A DNA stretch of 64,000 bases from Desulfobacterales bacterium (lineage in GTDB: Bacteria > Desulfobacterota > Desulfobacteria > Desulfobacterales > JAFDDL01). Within the stretch, counting starts at the first letter, position 1. Every line of letters begins with the position of its first letter. The stretch is taken from contig JAVEYW010000007.1 in the NCBI GenBank assembly GCA_034003325.1, forward strand, positions 1 to 64,000. The letters are read 5' to 3'. A program made the translations under genes and the position numbers. Shown here in pieces: positions 48,834 through 59,275 of the stretch. The notes below the pieces were generated by a model, which saw nothing but the letters and a program-made list of their open reading frames with translations, had not been told where the DNA came from and ran no database searches.

Positions 48834-49184
48834 TTAAACCGTTAGCGAGTTACCCCATAGGCCATGAATGTTGCAGTAAGCCAAGGCGTGAAACGCCTTG
48901 AAATCCGTGATTTGGTTGATCTGGAAACGAACATTGGGATTTGAATAAACCGGTGCCCAGGCTGCGCGCCCCAAGTTGATTACCTGGTTGTTGTCCTTTT
49001 TTATTCCGTAGAGTTCAATCCAAGCGATGTGGTGTTCCGGGGTATTCGGATGAGGCGCATCGTGTCCGACAACCACCCGAATGATATCTTTGCCTTCCCG
49101 ATACCCTTTATCCAGGGTAATCGTCGGAACGTGTTTCTCCTTGCCTTCGTCCTGCCCGCTTTTGATTATTTCAGAAAAGTCCAT
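48834..49184 (-). CDS. One-iron superoxide reductase (neelaredoxin type)
   Basis: 116 residues from the ATG at 49184 (AAAGGAG upstream); the open frame before it is unsupported. Iron-site residues: EKHVPTI, GHDAPHPNTPEHHIAW and YCNIHGLW, giving Glu/Lys, four His and Cys, without the desulforedoxin domain. Converts superoxide to peroxide. It gives the organism a second superoxide reductase, far from the first. Confidence 0.93.
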   Translation of the reverse strand: MDFSEIIKSGQDEGKEKHVPTITLDKGYREGKDIIRVVVGHDAPHPNTPEHHIAWIELYGIKKDNNQVINLGRAAWAPVYSNPNVRFQINQITDFKAFHALAYCNIHGLWGNSLTV

Positions 49185-49316
49185 TTCTTTGCTCCTTTCA
49201 TAAATCGCAATAAACGTCCTTTTCCGGTCGCCTGAGGCTGTCACCTGCTCAGCGCTGAAATAAAAGCATTTTTGGCAAACCGGGCGACCGGACTGTTGGC
49301 AACACAAGGAAAATCT

Positions 49317-49718
49317 TTACACGTAGGTGACAAATTCCGGCTCAATCAATGTGGTAAGAATATCACACCGGGCAACGATTCCCACCAGCTTTCCATTCTC
49401 CGTGATCGGCAAACGAATAATGTTCTTCTCTTTCATCATTTTCACCAAATCGGTCAGCGGCGTGTCTACGGTCGCCGTGATCGGTTTGGATGTCATAATG
49501 TCTCCGGCGGTAATTTTCACCAATTCCTTGCCCGCCAGAACAGCATCCAGGATGTCCAGCTCCGTAATAACCCCGATAACCTTGCCTTCGTCATCGGTGA
49601 CAGGCATGCCACTGTAAGATCCGTTCAGAAATTGAAAAACCACGTCTCTTGCCGATGCATTTTTTTTGGCAGCCATCACAGGCCTGACCATGACATCTGA
49701 TGCTTTCAGATTTTTCAT
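49317..49718 (-). CDS. CBS-domain protein
   Basis: 133 residues from the ATG at 49718 (AAAAGGAGG upstream). Two CBS motifs: MVRPVMAAKKNASARDVV...GMPVTDDEGKVIGVITELDIL and IMTSKPITATVDTPLTD...RLPITENGKLVGIVARCDIL. CBS pairs bind adenosyl nucleotides such as AMP or ATP. Free-standing, so a sensor or regulator of an unseen enzyme. Confidence 0.92.
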   Translation of the reverse strand: MKNLKASDVMVRPVMAAKKNASARDVVFQFLNGSYSGMPVTDDEGKVIGVITELDILDAVLAGKELVKITAGDIMTSKPITATVDTPLTDLVKMMKEKNIIRLPITENGKLVGIVARCDILTTLIEPEFVTYV

Positions 49719-50031
49719 CACCCTACCTCCTTTTTGCGGACATCCTTTTGGTCTGCCAACGTTGCGCATTCACCGGCTATAATCGAACCATGGCGAAGAA
49801 TACACCATCGTGGCATCCCAAAAGCTGTCTCCCGATTTAATGGTTTTTTCTTCAAACCCCGAGTTCGCATTATTCCTTGTCAGGGTAATACGGCACGGCC
49901 TATTTTTTTTACGCTACCTAGGGCAGTGTAAAAGCGATATTCGCAAAAGTACCCAATTATAATATGATCCATAGGCAGTTTTGCTCACTTCCGCGAACAC
50001 AACCAATGATCCGGCAAATAAAAGGCCTTCG
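49719..50031. other. Intergenic region between CBS and universal-stress genes
   Basis: 313 bases, AT-rich, no supported gene and no clear terminator. Mostly the 3' region of the long leftward V-ATPase-usp transcript and the promoter region of the CBS gene. Confidence 0.45.
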
Positions 50032-50475
50032 CTATTTCACCACCAGCACCGGAATGTCGGAAAACTCGATCACCCGTTCCGCCACGCTGCCCAGCAGGAT
50101 ATGCGATATTCCCCGACGGCCGAGTTTGCCGATGACGATCAGGTCGGCATTCCAGGACAGGGCTTCTTCCAGAATCACCTCATGCGGAATCCCTTCCCGA
50201 ATGATCGGCTCCGAAGGGGTGATGATTTCGTCATGAATCATCTCACATCGCATGTCGCTGAGAAATGCCAGTGCATTGTGTCTGAGTTCTTCCCTGACGG
50301 ATTTCCTGCCTTTTTGGGAAAACCGTGATAATTGATCCAGAAGGGTATCATCGATGACATGAAAAATCCGCATGTCGGCACCATGAATCCGGCTGAGCCG
50401 GGCTGCCATGCATGCGGCATTGAGTGAGTATCGGGAACCATCCACGGGAACCAGTATGCGATTAAAAAGGCCCAT
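50032..50475 (-). CDS. Universal stress protein (UspA family)
   Basis: 147 residues. ATP-binding UspA fold with N-terminal ILVPVDGSRYSLNAACMAARL and C-terminal GKLGRRGISHILLGSVAERVIEF, containing the G-2x-G-9x-G(S/T) loop. The start lies inside the end of the V-ATPase subunit D gene (14-nt overlap), so it is the last gene of that operon and may be translationally coupled to it. Confidence 0.93.
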   Translation of the reverse strand: MGLFNRILVPVDGSRYSLNAACMAARLSRIHGADMRIFHVIDDTLLDQLSRFSQKGRKSVREELRHNALAFLSDMRCEMIHDEIITPSEPIIREGIPHEVILEEALSWNADLIVIGKLGRRGISHILLGSVAERVIEFSDIPVLVVK

Positions 50476-51100
50476 GTTCTGCCTCCTCCCTGCGACGTTT
50501 TTGCCGCTTCAACTGAAACAGGAACTCTCTTTCCTTTTCTTCCAGGCTTTCCTCAATATGCTTGATGGTGGCGTGGTAAAGCGGGATGTAAATGTTTTCC
50601 AGGGCATTGATGCGTTTAAGCGTCTTTTTGAGTTCCATGATCAGCCGGAAAAGTCCGAGCTCGATTTCAGCCAGTTCCACAATGATTTCAAGACTTCGAT
50701 GAACGGATGAAGCCGCCGCATCCATGGCAAAGCCGGTTTCCAAAAAACCGTATGCGGGCCGGTACGCCGGTATGCGGATCTGCAATACCGGAAGCACCAC
50801 GCCCATGAAACTTTTTTCAACTACTTCGACATGTTCATCCGCTCTGACAGCCAGCGCCGCTCTTTCGCAGGCCAGCCGTCCAGCCATCAGAAGCGCCTCG
50901 CGGTGATGCCGGTGGGTTTCCGCCAATGCCCGGTTGACGCCGGCGCGCACCCGCTCGGACTTGGTGGAAAGGGTTCTGATATGAGACAGCAGCGCTTCCT
51001 TCTTTTCATCAAGAAGTTGCATGCCGTCACTTGCAAAGCTCAGTTCCTCCCGAAGCCGGAGAAGATTACTCTTGTTGGCGGAAAGGGGAAGTCGGTTCAT
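50462..51100 (-). CDS. atpD: V/A-type ATPase subunit D (central stalk)
   Basis: 212 residues from the ATG at 51100 (AAGGAAC upstream); overlaps the end of subunit B by 35 nt in another frame. Family features: [15 protein letters not shown] near the start, then [32 protein letters not shown] at the C-terminal coiled coil. Forms the rotor shaft with subunit F. Confidence 0.92.
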   Translation of the reverse strand: MNRLPLSANKSNLLRLREELSFASDGMQLLDEKKEALLSHIRTLSTKSERVRAGVNRALAETHRHHREALLMAGRLACERAALAVRADEHVEVVEKSFMGVVLPVLQIRIPAYRPAYGFLETGFAMDAAASSVHRSLEIIVELAEIELGLFRLIMELKKTLKRINALENIYIPLYHATIKHIEESLEEKEREFLFQLKRQKRRREEAEHGPF

Positions 51101-52499
51101 ATGTCGGAGTTCCTTTCCGGATACCGTATCTCCGGATCTGCTCCGGTTTGACACGGCTCAGGTCTTTTTCGGAAAAAATACCAGCCAGTTTCCAGCCCAG
51201 GTCAAGGGTTTCAACAATTGTTCGGTTTTCGTGGGGATCCTGCCGAATGAAATGTTGCTCCAGCTCAAGTGAAAATTTTAGAAACCGTTTATCATGGGCC
51301 GAAAGGTCCTCTTCCCCGATAATTGAAGCCAGTATCTCGATCCGTTTGGATTGCGCATAAAGCGCATACAACTGGCTGGACAAGTTTTGATGATCCTCGC
51401 GGGTGCGTCCCTCACCAATCCCGTCGCTCATCAGCCGTGAAAGTGACGGCAGAACGTTTATCGGCGGATAAATGCCTTTTTGAAACAGATTGCGGTCCAG
51501 CACAATTTGCCCTTCAGTGATATAACCGGTAAGATCCGGTATCGGATGGGTGATATCGTCATCGGGCATGATCAGAATGGGAATCTGGGTGATGGATCCC
51601 CCGGCACCGGAAATCCGGCCGGCGCGCTCGAAAATCGAGGCGAGATCGCTGTACAGATAGCCGGGATAGCCTTTGCGGCTGGGAACCTCCCCTTTGGATG
51701 TGGCCACTTCCCGAAGCGCCTCGCAATAGTTGGTCATATCGGTCATGACCACCAGAACATGCATATTCTCCTCAAAGGCCAAATGCTCCGCCACGGTCAA
51801 TGCGATGCGGGGGGTGATAAGCCGTACGATGGATGGATCATCCGCCAGGTTCAAGAACATCACCACGTTTTTCAGGCGTCCGCTTTTTTCAAATTCTTTT
51901 TGAAAAAACTGCGCTTCCTCGTGTTTGATGCCGATTGCGGCAAAGACAACGGCGAATTTTTCATCCCCGTCCAGAAGCCTGGCCTGCCGGATAATCTGGG
52001 CCGCCAACTGCGCATGGGGCAAACCGCTGCCAGAGAAGATAGGAAGTTTTTGACCCCGCACCAGTGCATTCATGCCATCAATAGCCGAGATACCGGTCTG
52101 AATGAAATCCTGCGGATAGATTCGGGCTACCGGATTAATCGGCAACCCATTGATGTCTCTGGGCCTTCCGGCCATGGGGGGCGGACCCCCGTCAAGGGCG
52201 CGACCCAATCCGTCAAAAACCCTGCCCAGCACCTCATCGCCGGATACGGCATATTCAAAACTGCGTCCCAGAAACCGTACAATGGAGCGGGTGGCGGAAA
52301 GTCCAACGGTTCCTTCAAAAACCTCCACCACCGCCAGATCTTCAGAGACGGCCAGCACTCGTCCCAGCCGCGTTCTTCCGGAAGGTTCAACCACTTCGGC
52401 CATTTCACGGAATCCCACATTCCGAATTCCGCTGACGAAAACCAGCGGTCCCTGCACACGGGATAGCCCGATGTATTCAATGCCGGATTTGGATGGCAA
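51066..52499 (-). CDS. atpB: V/A-type ATPase subunit B (non-catalytic)
   Basis: 477 residues from a TTG at 52499 with AAAAGGAG upstream. Typical sequence: [73 protein letters not shown] (partly quoted), [11 protein letters not shown]. The P-loop is degenerate, as expected of the B subunit. Confidence 0.95.
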   Translation of the reverse strand: MPSKSGIEYIGLSRVQGPLVFVSGIRNVGFREMAEVVEPSGRTRLGRVLAVSEDLAVVEVFEGTVGLSATRSIVRFLGRSFEYAVSGDEVLGRVFDGLGRALDGGPPPMAGRPRDINGLPINPVARIYPQDFIQTGISAIDGMNALVRGQKLPIFSGSGLPHAQLAAQIIRQARLLDGDEKFAVVFAAIGIKHEEAQFFQKEFEKSGRLKNVVMFLNLADDPSIVRLITPRIALTVAEHLAFEENMHVLVVMTDMTNYCEALREVATSKGEVPSRKGYPGYLYSDLASIFERAGRISGAGGSITQIPILIMPDDDITHPIPDLTGYITEGQIVLDRNLFQKGIYPPINVLPSLSRLMSDGIGEGRTREDHQNLSSQLYALYAQSKRIEILASIIGEEDLSAHDKRFLKFSLELEQHFIRQDPHENRTIVETLDLGWKLAGIFSEKDLSRVKPEQIRRYGIRKGTPTYEPTSPFRQQE

Positions 52500-52539
52500 C
52501 GCATGGCTCCTTTTTTGTGAATCGTGATGCGTGAATCCT

Positions 52540-54291
52540 TTATCTCTCTCTTTTGAGTAGCCCGGCGATCTCTTGCGTGATCCGTTCCCGAATGGCCTCA
52601 AAAGGCGCTGAATCATCGCCCCGGTAAGTGCTTTTCATGCGGTGAATCTCTTCGAGAACCGGCAATTCCATGACCCGGTATACCGGTATACGATGTTTGA
52701 CGGCTTCCCGTAAGCCATCGATGAACTGCAGAATCAGTTGCAGCATCATCACCTGCTTTTCGGCAATGGAGTAGGTGTCGATGACATCAAATGCGCTTTG
52801 CTGTAAAAAGTCTTCCTTGATCAGTCCGGCGCCGAAAAAAATGGCCTTCTGGTCGTCGGGCAGCGCATCTTCACCGATAAGCTTGACAATGTTCTGCAAC
52901 CTCGCCGCTTCCTTCAGAATGGAAAGCGCCCGATTTCGAAGGTCCATCCAATCCGTATCGCCTTTTTGCCGCCACCACAACGCAACGGTTTCCACATAGG
53001 CGCTGTAACTGTTCAGGTAGTTGATGGCCGGAAAATAGCGGGCGCTTGCCAGCTCCTTATCCAGGGCCCAGAACGTGCTGACAAACCGCTTGGTATGCTG
53101 GGTCACCGGCTCGGAAAAATCGCCGCCCGGCGGCGATACCGCTCCGATGACCGTCACGGAACCGCGGCTGCCGCCCAAGCTGACCACGGCTCCCGCCCGC
53201 TCATAAAATTCAGCCAGGCGAGACGCCAGATAGGCCGGGAACCCCTCTTCCGCGGGCATTTCCTCCAGCCTGCCCGATATTTCCCGCAGCGCTTCCGCCC
53301 AGCGGCTGGTGGAATCCGCCATCAATGCCACATGATACCCCATATCCCGATAATATTCGGCAATGGTAATGCCGGTGTAGATACTTGCCTCTCTGGCGGC
53401 CACCGGCATGTCCGAGGTGTTGGCGATCAGCACGGTTCGTTCAAGCAGCGGTCTTCCGCTTCGGGGGTCTAAAAGCCTAGGAAAGTCCTGCAGCACTCCC
53501 GCCATCTCATTTCCACGTTCACCGCATCCGATATAAACAATGATATCGGCATCGGCCCATTTGGAAAGCTGGTGCTGAGTGATGGTCTTTCCCGTGCCGA
53601 AACCGCCTGGAACCGCGGCGGTTCCGCCTTTGGCAAGGGGAAAGAAAAAATCCACCACCCGTTGACCGGTAAAAAGGGGTTCGTCAGGCATAAGCCGTTC
53701 ACGGTAAGGCCGCATGGTTCTGACCGGCCATCGGTGATACAGCAGGATATCATGAATCATCCCCCGGTCGTCCAGCACCCGGGCAATCGGCGCTTCCAGG
53801 GCACAGAGCCCTTCAGATACGATTTCAAGAATTTTACCACTCCGGTCCGGGGGTATCATCACATGATGAATCAGATGATCGGTTTCCTGAACCCGGCCGA
53901 TAACCTGGCCGGCAGAAACGGTTTCACCCGCCGCCACGCAAGGGATAAAATTCCAGGGCCGATTGCGCTCCAGCGCTTCGAGCGTCCTGCCACGGGTGAC
54001 AAAGCAGCCCGTCTCATGCATTGCCGCGGCAAGCGGGCGCTGAGTGCCATCAAAAATGCGGCCGATCATACCGGGACCCAGCTCCACAAAAAGAGGCAGG
54101 CCCAGGCCCTGAACCCGTGATTTGGGTTTGACACCGGTCGTATCCTCAAAAACCTGCACAGTGGCCCTCTCCCCGGTTAGCTCGACCACCTCGCCCAGAA
54201 GTTTTTCCGAACCGATGACAACCAGTTCATTCATCGACAGTCCGGCGGCACCGGCAATCTTTACAACCGGCCCGTTAATGGAAATGATCAT
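52540..54291 (-). CDS. atpA: V/A-type ATPase subunit A (catalytic)
   Basis: 583 residues from the ATG at 54291 (weak ribosome-binding site; the frame is open further upstream). Walker A GGFGTGKT near 238, Walker B-type [52 protein letters not shown]. Long non-homologous region near 100-180 marks the A subunit. Hydrolyses or makes ATP in the V1/A1 head. Confidence 0.96.
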   Translation of the reverse strand: MIISINGPVVKIAGAAGLSMNELVVIGSEKLLGEVVELTGERATVQVFEDTTGVKPKSRVQGLGLPLFVELGPGMIGRIFDGTQRPLAAAMHETGCFVTRGRTLEALERNRPWNFIPCVAAGETVSAGQVIGRVQETDHLIHHVMIPPDRSGKILEIVSEGLCALEAPIARVLDDRGMIHDILLYHRWPVRTMRPYRERLMPDEPLFTGQRVVDFFFPLAKGGTAAVPGGFGTGKTITQHQLSKWADADIIVYIGCGERGNEMAGVLQDFPRLLDPRSGRPLLERTVLIANTSDMPVAAREASIYTGITIAEYYRDMGYHVALMADSTSRWAEALREISGRLEEMPAEEGFPAYLASRLAEFYERAGAVVSLGGSRGSVTVIGAVSPPGGDFSEPVTQHTKRFVSTFWALDKELASARYFPAINYLNSYSAYVETVALWWRQKGDTDWMDLRNRALSILKEAARLQNIVKLIGEDALPDDQKAIFFGAGLIKEDFLQQSAFDVIDTYSIAEKQVMMLQLILQFIDGLREAVKHRIPVYRVMELPVLEEIHRMKSTYRGDDSAPFEAIRERITQEIAGLLKRER

Positions 54292-54301
54292 CGGGTTCGG
54301 C

Positions 54302-54925
54302 TCAGTCTTGTCTGATTTGGGTGCCAACGATCGTTCTCCATATTTCCTGCCGGATTTCATCTTTCACTCGGTTCAGTCTGGCATCCAAACTGTTGTCGAA
54401 CATCACCTTCTGATCGGCTGTAAAGACCCGGACCCCCCCGTTCACCGCATTCGAGTCGCGGATCGTTATGGCGGCCGAACATGCATGGGCCAATTCGTCA
54501 AGCCGGCGCCGGATCACTTCGGCATCAGGTTCAGCCGCCTCAATGATAACCTCCCGGCCAGGAAGATGTTCTATGGCTTCCCGAGCCGCCGATATCAGAA
54601 AGGATTCATAGGCAGGCTGGTTTCGGAATTGTTTCAGGCGTTCCGTTAGGGCATCCATTACTTCCTGAAGCATCTGACGGTGAAAGATCATAACACGCCG
54701 TCTTGCGGCAAGTTCGGCCGTATCCACCAGACTTGCGGCTTCGGCAACTGCCCGGCTTTTGCCGGACAGTCGCGCCTCCTGGTATTGCCGATCCGCGTGA
54801 AGCGCGGCATCGCGAAGTGTGTTGTCGGCCTGCAGGCGGGCCTGTTCCAGAAGTTTTTCCGACTGTTTCCGGCCCTCTTCGGTAATGGATCGGCATAACA
54901 GTTCCACTTGTCCCCATATGGGCAT
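54302..54925 (-). CDS. atpE: V/A-type ATPase subunit E (peripheral stalk)
   Basis: 207 residues. Long N-terminal alpha-helical coil with repeated Glu/Arg/Ala, then the globular C-terminal domain (GGVRVFTADQKVMFDNSLDARLNRVKDEI) typical of subunit E. Pairs with the G/H-like protein to form the stator. Confidence 0.88.
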   Translation of the reverse strand: MPIWGQVELLCRSITEEGRKQSEKLLEQARLQADNTLRDAALHADRQYQEARLSGKSRAVAEAASLVDTAELAARRRVMIFHRQMLQEVMDALTERLKQFRNQPAYESFLISAAREAIEHLPGREVIIEAAEPDAEVIRRRLDELAHACSAAITIRDSNAVNGGVRVFTADQKVMFDNSLDARLNRVKDEIRQEIWRTIVGTQIRQD

Positions 54926-54929
54926 GGCA

Positions 54930-55226
54930 TCACCTCCTCATCAGCGAAAGCAGACGTTCCGTGCTTCTGGCCCTTTGGGGAAGCGGTCCATGAATATCGG
55001 GGATTTCCACAATGAAGGGGTTGCCCGAATCCATCATCATCCGCTCGATCGCTTCCCGGTTATTCTGCGCCAGTGCCTCGGTGATCAGGATAAGACCGGC
55101 CGATTCGCGAGTCAGGCCATCCAAAATGGCCGGCACATCGGCTTCAGATGTCACGACCTGCCCCTTTATACCTGCCAGCGCATAGACCAAAACGGTTTCC
55201 GCATCGGCGAGCACAAAAATCTTCAT
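54930..55226 (-). CDS. atpF: V/A-type ATPase subunit F
   Basis: 98 residues. FVLADAETVLVYALAGIKG at the start and AGLILITEALAQNN in the middle are typical; a Rossmann-like regulatory subunit of the shaft. Overlaps the subunit K stop by ATGA. Confidence 0.9.
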   Translation of the reverse strand: MKIFVLADAETVLVYALAGIKGQVVTSEADVPAILDGLTRESAGLILITEALAQNNREAIERMMMDSGNPFIVEIPDIHGPLPQRARSTERLLSLMRR

Positions 55227-55531
55227 AGTTTGGCCAGAATCATCAATGCCACAATCAGCCCGTAAATGGCAATGCCCTCAGCCAGACCAATAAATATCAG
55301 GGCGCGTCCGGCCAGTTCGGGTTTTTCTCCAATGGCGCCCATGGCTGCCGCGCCCACCACGGCAACCGCAATACCCGCTCCCAGCGTAGAAGCGCCTACG
55401 GCAATGGCTGCCGACAAAAAGCCCATGCCGGAAGCCCCGGCGCTGACTGTGACAGCGGCCTCTTCCGCCAAAACCGAGGCCGGCGTCATCCAGGAAATCA
55501 TGGATATCAACAGAAGCTTCAGATGGTTCAT
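55223..55531 (-). CDS. atpK: V/A-type ATPase membrane ring subunit K (c)
   Basis: 102 residues from the ATG at 55531 (AGAGGAG upstream). It begins with a signal-like helix (LKLLLISMISWMTPASVLAE), then one hairpin of two helices; the ion-carrying Glu lies in FIGLAEGIAIYG. Only one hairpin, so a ring of small subunits. The Gln and Ser/Thr residues typical of Na+-binding rings are absent, suggesting proton coupling. Confidence 0.9.
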   Translation of the reverse strand: MNHLKLLLISMISWMTPASVLAEEAAVTVSAGASGMGFLSAAIAVGASTLGAGIAVAVVGAAAMGAIGEKPELAGRALIFIGLAEGIAIYGLIVALMILAKL

Positions 55532-55564
55532 GCCCACTCCTCTCAACGGCGCCATGCCGCGGGA

Positions 55565-57559
55565 TCAGCTTTTCTTGGTTTCAGAACCGTTGGTCGTTTC
55601 TCCGAATGGCTTGAAGCGCTCCCCGCCACCTCGAAAGAACTTGCCATAAAACTCATAATACTCCAGCCTGACCGTCTGAATGGAGACGACCAGACCTTCA
55701 AGCAGAATGATGACGATGTTTCCGATCCCAACAACAATCCAATAGGAAAATGAAGTGCTTTTTTCGTGGGACAGAATATCGGCAATGGAAAAAACAGCGA
55801 TGAACAGGGCGGCATGTGACAGGGCAAATGCCGCTATCCGGATAAAAGACACCGTGTTGGCCACCAACCGCATCAAATCGTCAAAAAGCTCGATAACGGA
55901 TTCCATGATCTCGGTCAGGAATCCCGCCTGTCTGATGATACGGCCGGGCGAATCGCCCTTGACAATAAAACGATAGATCGGGCGGTGGAGAACCATGATC
56001 CCCATGAGCACGGCAGCGACCCATCCTAACATCGTCAGCTCACCGGGCATGATCCGGCCCGTCAGCATGTATTTCATGCCCAGTCCGGCAGCCATCCAAT
56101 ACAACAACGCTCCAGCAAGGCCCCCGGCACTAAGTAGTTTTTCATACTCTTTCAGCCGCAGGGCATTGATAAAATTCAGAACCATTCCAAGACTCAACAG
56201 GCCTGCACCCAGAATGAGCGTCACCTTGACAAAATAGGTGATATTTTCCATGGGTCTGAACCAAAGGGCCGGAATGAGGGTTTCCATGCCAAAGATGCTG
56301 CCGTAGAGAAAACCGAAAACGATCGAGAAAAAGCCGCATTCCATGAGAATGATGCCGTAATCAAGATACCGGTAAAGTCGTCTGAAAATAAGATAACCGG
56401 ACAAAAAAAGGACAGCGCCCTGGCCGACATCACCGAACATCATGCCAAACAACAGCAAAAAGCTCAAGGCAAAGAAAACGGTCGGTTCAACCTCCTGATA
56501 ACGGGGCGTACCGTAGAGACTGGTCAGCTTTTCAAACGGGCTGATCAACAGGGGGTTGTTGAAGAGAATCGGAATGTTCACAATTCCCTCCCGAACCTCT
56601 CGCAGATTTTCAGGATCGACTTTTTCAATAAGCGCCTTTCCTTCGGTTGCCCGAGCCAGTTCATCGCGCAGGGCGGGGAAAAGTCTATCCGGAATCCAGC
56701 CCGATATGAGATAACTGTGATCCACTTTTCCAAACAGTCGGCGGGCGGACAGGATCTGTCGCGCCGAAACGGCTTTTCTGTGAAGAAGTGACAGATCCTG
56801 TTCAAACCGACGCTGAAGTCCCGACCGTTGGTCAAACAGCTTCTGTCGTTGATCGGCCAGTTCCGCAAGGTGCGACCGCAGGCCGGAAATCATTTCCGAA
56901 ACGGTGCCCGAGGCATCCGGCATGAACCGGACCGGTTCAAAGAGAGCCCCTTTCAAGGCCCGCTCGAACGTTGGCCAGTCCGGCTTTAATCCAAATACCA
57001 GTAGAACCGTCCATTCCGGAATACAGGCCAGTTCCACCACGGCATGATGAACCCGCGAAAGGCTTTCCTCTAGTTTGTCCAGCCCCTGAGACGATATTAG
57101 CCCGATTTCCCAGTTGACAAAAACACATTGGGACAGACGGGCCAGATCAAGGTCCTCCGGCAGCAGTTCCACCTTTTCAAGCATGGACGTGACCTGGCCA
57201 TGCGCTTGTTCAACGGCGGAATAATCCTTCAGGACCGAGCCGATTTGGTCCTGAATTTCGCCAAAGCGCTCTTTTATTCTGAAAATCTCCTTTTCGGGAA
57301 TGATCTGTTCGGTAAACGCCGAATCGTCGCCGCGAATACCCATTGAATCCAATATAACATGCGTTTCCGCAAGGATCTGTTCATACGCTTCGATCAGTCT
57401 GTCGTCGCTTTCCGCAATGTATCCCAGACGGCCCAGGTGCGTCTGGTCGATTCGGATCAGGTGAAGCAGTTTGAAACGGGCCAAAATACCGGTTGCAACG
57501 GAGATAAATGGCTCCGGAACCTGAATGGTAATTCGAACCAGCTTTTCACTTTTAAACAT
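55565..57559 (-). CDS. atpI: V/A-type ATPase subunit I (a)
   Basis: 664 residues. Soluble N-terminal half with coiled coils, then about seven membrane helices from residue 370 on. The C-terminal channel region (DLMRLVANTVSFIRIAAFALSHAAL) carries the essential Arg. It forms the ion path against the K ring. Sequence runs GMMFGDVGQGAVLFL as in the family. Confidence 0.93.
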   Translation of the reverse strand: MFKSEKLVRITIQVPEPFISVATGILARFKLLHLIRIDQTHLGRLGYIAESDDRLIEAYEQILAETHVILDSMGIRGDDSAFTEQIIPEKEIFRIKERFGEIQDQIGSVLKDYSAVEQAHGQVTSMLEKVELLPEDLDLARLSQCVFVNWEIGLISSQGLDKLEESLSRVHHAVVELACIPEWTVLLVFGLKPDWPTFERALKGALFEPVRFMPDASGTVSEMISGLRSHLAELADQRQKLFDQRSGLQRRFEQDLSLLHRKAVSARQILSARRLFGKVDHSYLISGWIPDRLFPALRDELARATEGKALIEKVDPENLREVREGIVNIPILFNNPLLISPFEKLTSLYGTPRYQEVEPTVFFALSFLLLFGMMFGDVGQGAVLFLSGYLIFRRLYRYLDYGIILMECGFFSIVFGFLYGSIFGMETLIPALWFRPMENITYFVKVTLILGAGLLSLGMVLNFINALRLKEYEKLLSAGGLAGALLYWMAAGLGMKYMLTGRIMPGELTMLGWVAAVLMGIMVLHRPIYRFIVKGDSPGRIIRQAGFLTEIMESVIELFDDLMRLVANTVSFIRIAAFALSHAALFIAVFSIADILSHEKSTSFSYWIVVGIGNIVIILLEGLVVSIQTVRLEYYEFYGKFFRGGGERFKPFGETTNGSETKKS

Positions 57560-57571
57560 GAATGGCCCCTT

Positions 57572-58651
57572 TCACGCTGTTTCCCGCTTTTCGTTCCATG
57601 CATCCCGCATCCAGCATCCCTCCCAAAGTTGAAGAACCCCGTCAAAGGATTCGCCCGCGCCAATCGCCGACACCAGACCTTCAAGGGCTTTTACCTCCAT
57701 CTCTTTCAACAGAATATAGGAAAGCGGCAGGCCGATGTGAAACGGATCCTTTCGAAACAACCCATAGAGCTCGGCAACAAGCCATGTCTGAAAAAAAAGC
57801 TGAACCTGGCGCCATTGCCGCACCTTCTCCAGTGCGCTGCGATAGGGATGCGGCAAGGCCGCCAGAAAAGCGGGCAGATCGGAAACCCGCGCAAGATTTC
57901 CGATATCATGGAGGGTGATGTAGTGACCCCCGGGCAGGGAATAATTGATGATCTCCTCGGGCGACAGCCCGTATATCCAGCGAAACCGAACCAGCCAGCT
58001 CAGATTGACGCCATCCGTAAAAACGCCGGCCAGCCCGGCCGCTGTTTTCCGGTCAATACCCCGAAGGCCACTGATACGATCGGCCAGAAGCCGGAATGCC
58101 GCCATATCCACGGCGATCTCTAGCGGAAAAAGCCTGTCCTGAGTCCGGAACAGGACAAGGGCATGAACCAGGGGGGCATGAAAAACGGTTTTTTTCAACA
58201 AATCCACCGCAACCGGAACCTGCCGCGCCTCCAGAAGGGCTGCCACCGGCAGCCGGGAAAGGGTTCCCAGCCGGTAAAGCATGGATCGGATCGATTCATC
58301 GGGCGATGCCCGCCAGATGCCCCGTAGAAGGGTTTTGACGTTTTCGGCCTCATATCGTGACAGGAGGCCATAAAGCACCAGGGATCGGCTTTTGGGCAAC
58401 GCTCTTGTAAGCTTGATATAATCTTTGAACAAAGCATCGTGGAGCGACAGGGAGATGGATCGGGCATCGGCCCCGGCAGTGGCGGCATTGGACAGAAAAG
58501 GGCCATAATCCGTGGCGGTCAGATAGCTGAAAAAATCATTCAGGCTTTGCATTCGCAACAGATAGTGCCAGTCATCGTGATCGAGCAGTCCGCTTTTCAT
58601 GGCGCGCGTTTTTGCCTGGGCATAGGCGTAGCGGAAGAGCCTATCGATCAT
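57572..58651 (-). CDS. atpC: V/A-type ATPase subunit C
   Basis: 359 residues. Mostly helical, beginning YAYAQAKTRAMKSGLLDHDDWHYLL with later LSRYEAENVKTLLRG, as in V-type ATPase subunit C (AC39-like). Sits between the rotor shaft and the K ring. Start overlaps the upstream G/H-like gene (ATGA). Confidence 0.88.
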   Translation of the reverse strand: MIDRLFRYAYAQAKTRAMKSGLLDHDDWHYLLRMQSLNDFFSYLTATDYGPFLSNAATAGADARSISLSLHDALFKDYIKLTRALPKSRSLVLYGLLSRYEAENVKTLLRGIWRASPDESIRSMLYRLGTLSRLPVAALLEARQVPVAVDLLKKTVFHAPLVHALVLFRTQDRLFPLEIAVDMAAFRLLADRISGLRGIDRKTAAGLAGVFTDGVNLSWLVRFRWIYGLSPEEIINYSLPGGHYITLHDIGNLARVSDLPAFLAALPHPYRSALEKVRQWRQVQLFFQTWLVAELYGLFRKDPFHIGLPLSYILLKEMEVKALEGLVSAIGAGESFDGVLQLWEGCWMRDAWNEKRETA

Positions 58652-58959
58652 AAGTCAACCACCTTTTTCACCAGGGCTTCGATCAGGTTATTCTGAATCG
58701 CCAGCTTTTTCTGTTGCAACGCTTCGATATAATCATCTGTTTCCGCAACAATTTGGGAAGCCCGTAACCGGGCATCCGCCAGAACACGCTCCTCTTCCGC
58801 CCGGACTACGTCGGCCATGGCCTGCAACCTGGAGGCAACCGTTTCCTGAGCTGTCTGCTCTGCCTGGCGCCGGATAAGGTCTGACTCGGATTCGGCGGCA
58901 GCCACCTGTTCCCGCGCGACTTCATCCGCGCGAATAATCTCCTCAATGACAGGAATCAT
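58648..58959 (-). CDS. V/A-type ATPase G/H-like stator subunit
   Basis: 103 residues, almost wholly a charged coiled coil (for example ESESDLIRRQAEQTAQETVA). Position as first gene of the V-ATPase operon identifies it as the G or H type peripheral-stalk helix; sequence alone could not. Confidence 0.8.
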   Translation of the reverse strand: MIPVIEEIIRADEVAREQVAAAESESDLIRRQAEQTAQETVASRLQAMADVVRAEEERVLADARLRASQIVAETDDYIEALQQKKLAIQNNLIEALVKKVVDL

Positions 58960-59073
58960 GATCGGTTTCCATTAGTAAGCGCAGCGGATGTCCGATGACA
59001 TCTGTCACCCGCTGTTCGGTTTCGTGATGCGACAATCGGAACATTGGCCTGAAGAATGTCATAATATCTTGCA

Positions 59074-59262
59074 ATGCCAGAATGGGACAAGTATTGTTTT
59101 AAACACATATTCGAGAATTGTCCAACCGTTCTTCAAAACGCAGATGCTCAACTCGGGGCGATAGAACAGGTGATCGTTTTCGTCTTTTGTTTAGGCATGT
59201 GGTTGATCGCGCTGTTTGGGTTTTGTTTTATTTTGAAGCAGTTAATTTCAAATATGATTTGA
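59074..59262 (+). CDS. Possible small single-helix membrane protein
   Basis: 62 codons from an ATG at 59074; no ribosome-binding site. The last half is a clear hydrophobic helix (EQVIVFVFCLGMWLIALFGF) with a short polar tail. Supported mainly by the terminator that starts 14 nt after its stop and by the lack of any other gene for it to serve. The true start could be internal (GTG near 59170). Confidence 0.35.
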   Translation: MPEWDKYCFKHIFENCPTVLQNADAQLGAIEQVIVFVFCLGMWLIALFGFCFILKQLISNMI

Positions 59263-59275
59263 TAACCAAGCGAAC

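Noticed and set aside
51480..52466. 328-codon open frame on the plus strand
   Set aside because: Antisense to the ATPase B subunit gene, whose sequence is certain; no ribosome-binding site or recognisable protein.
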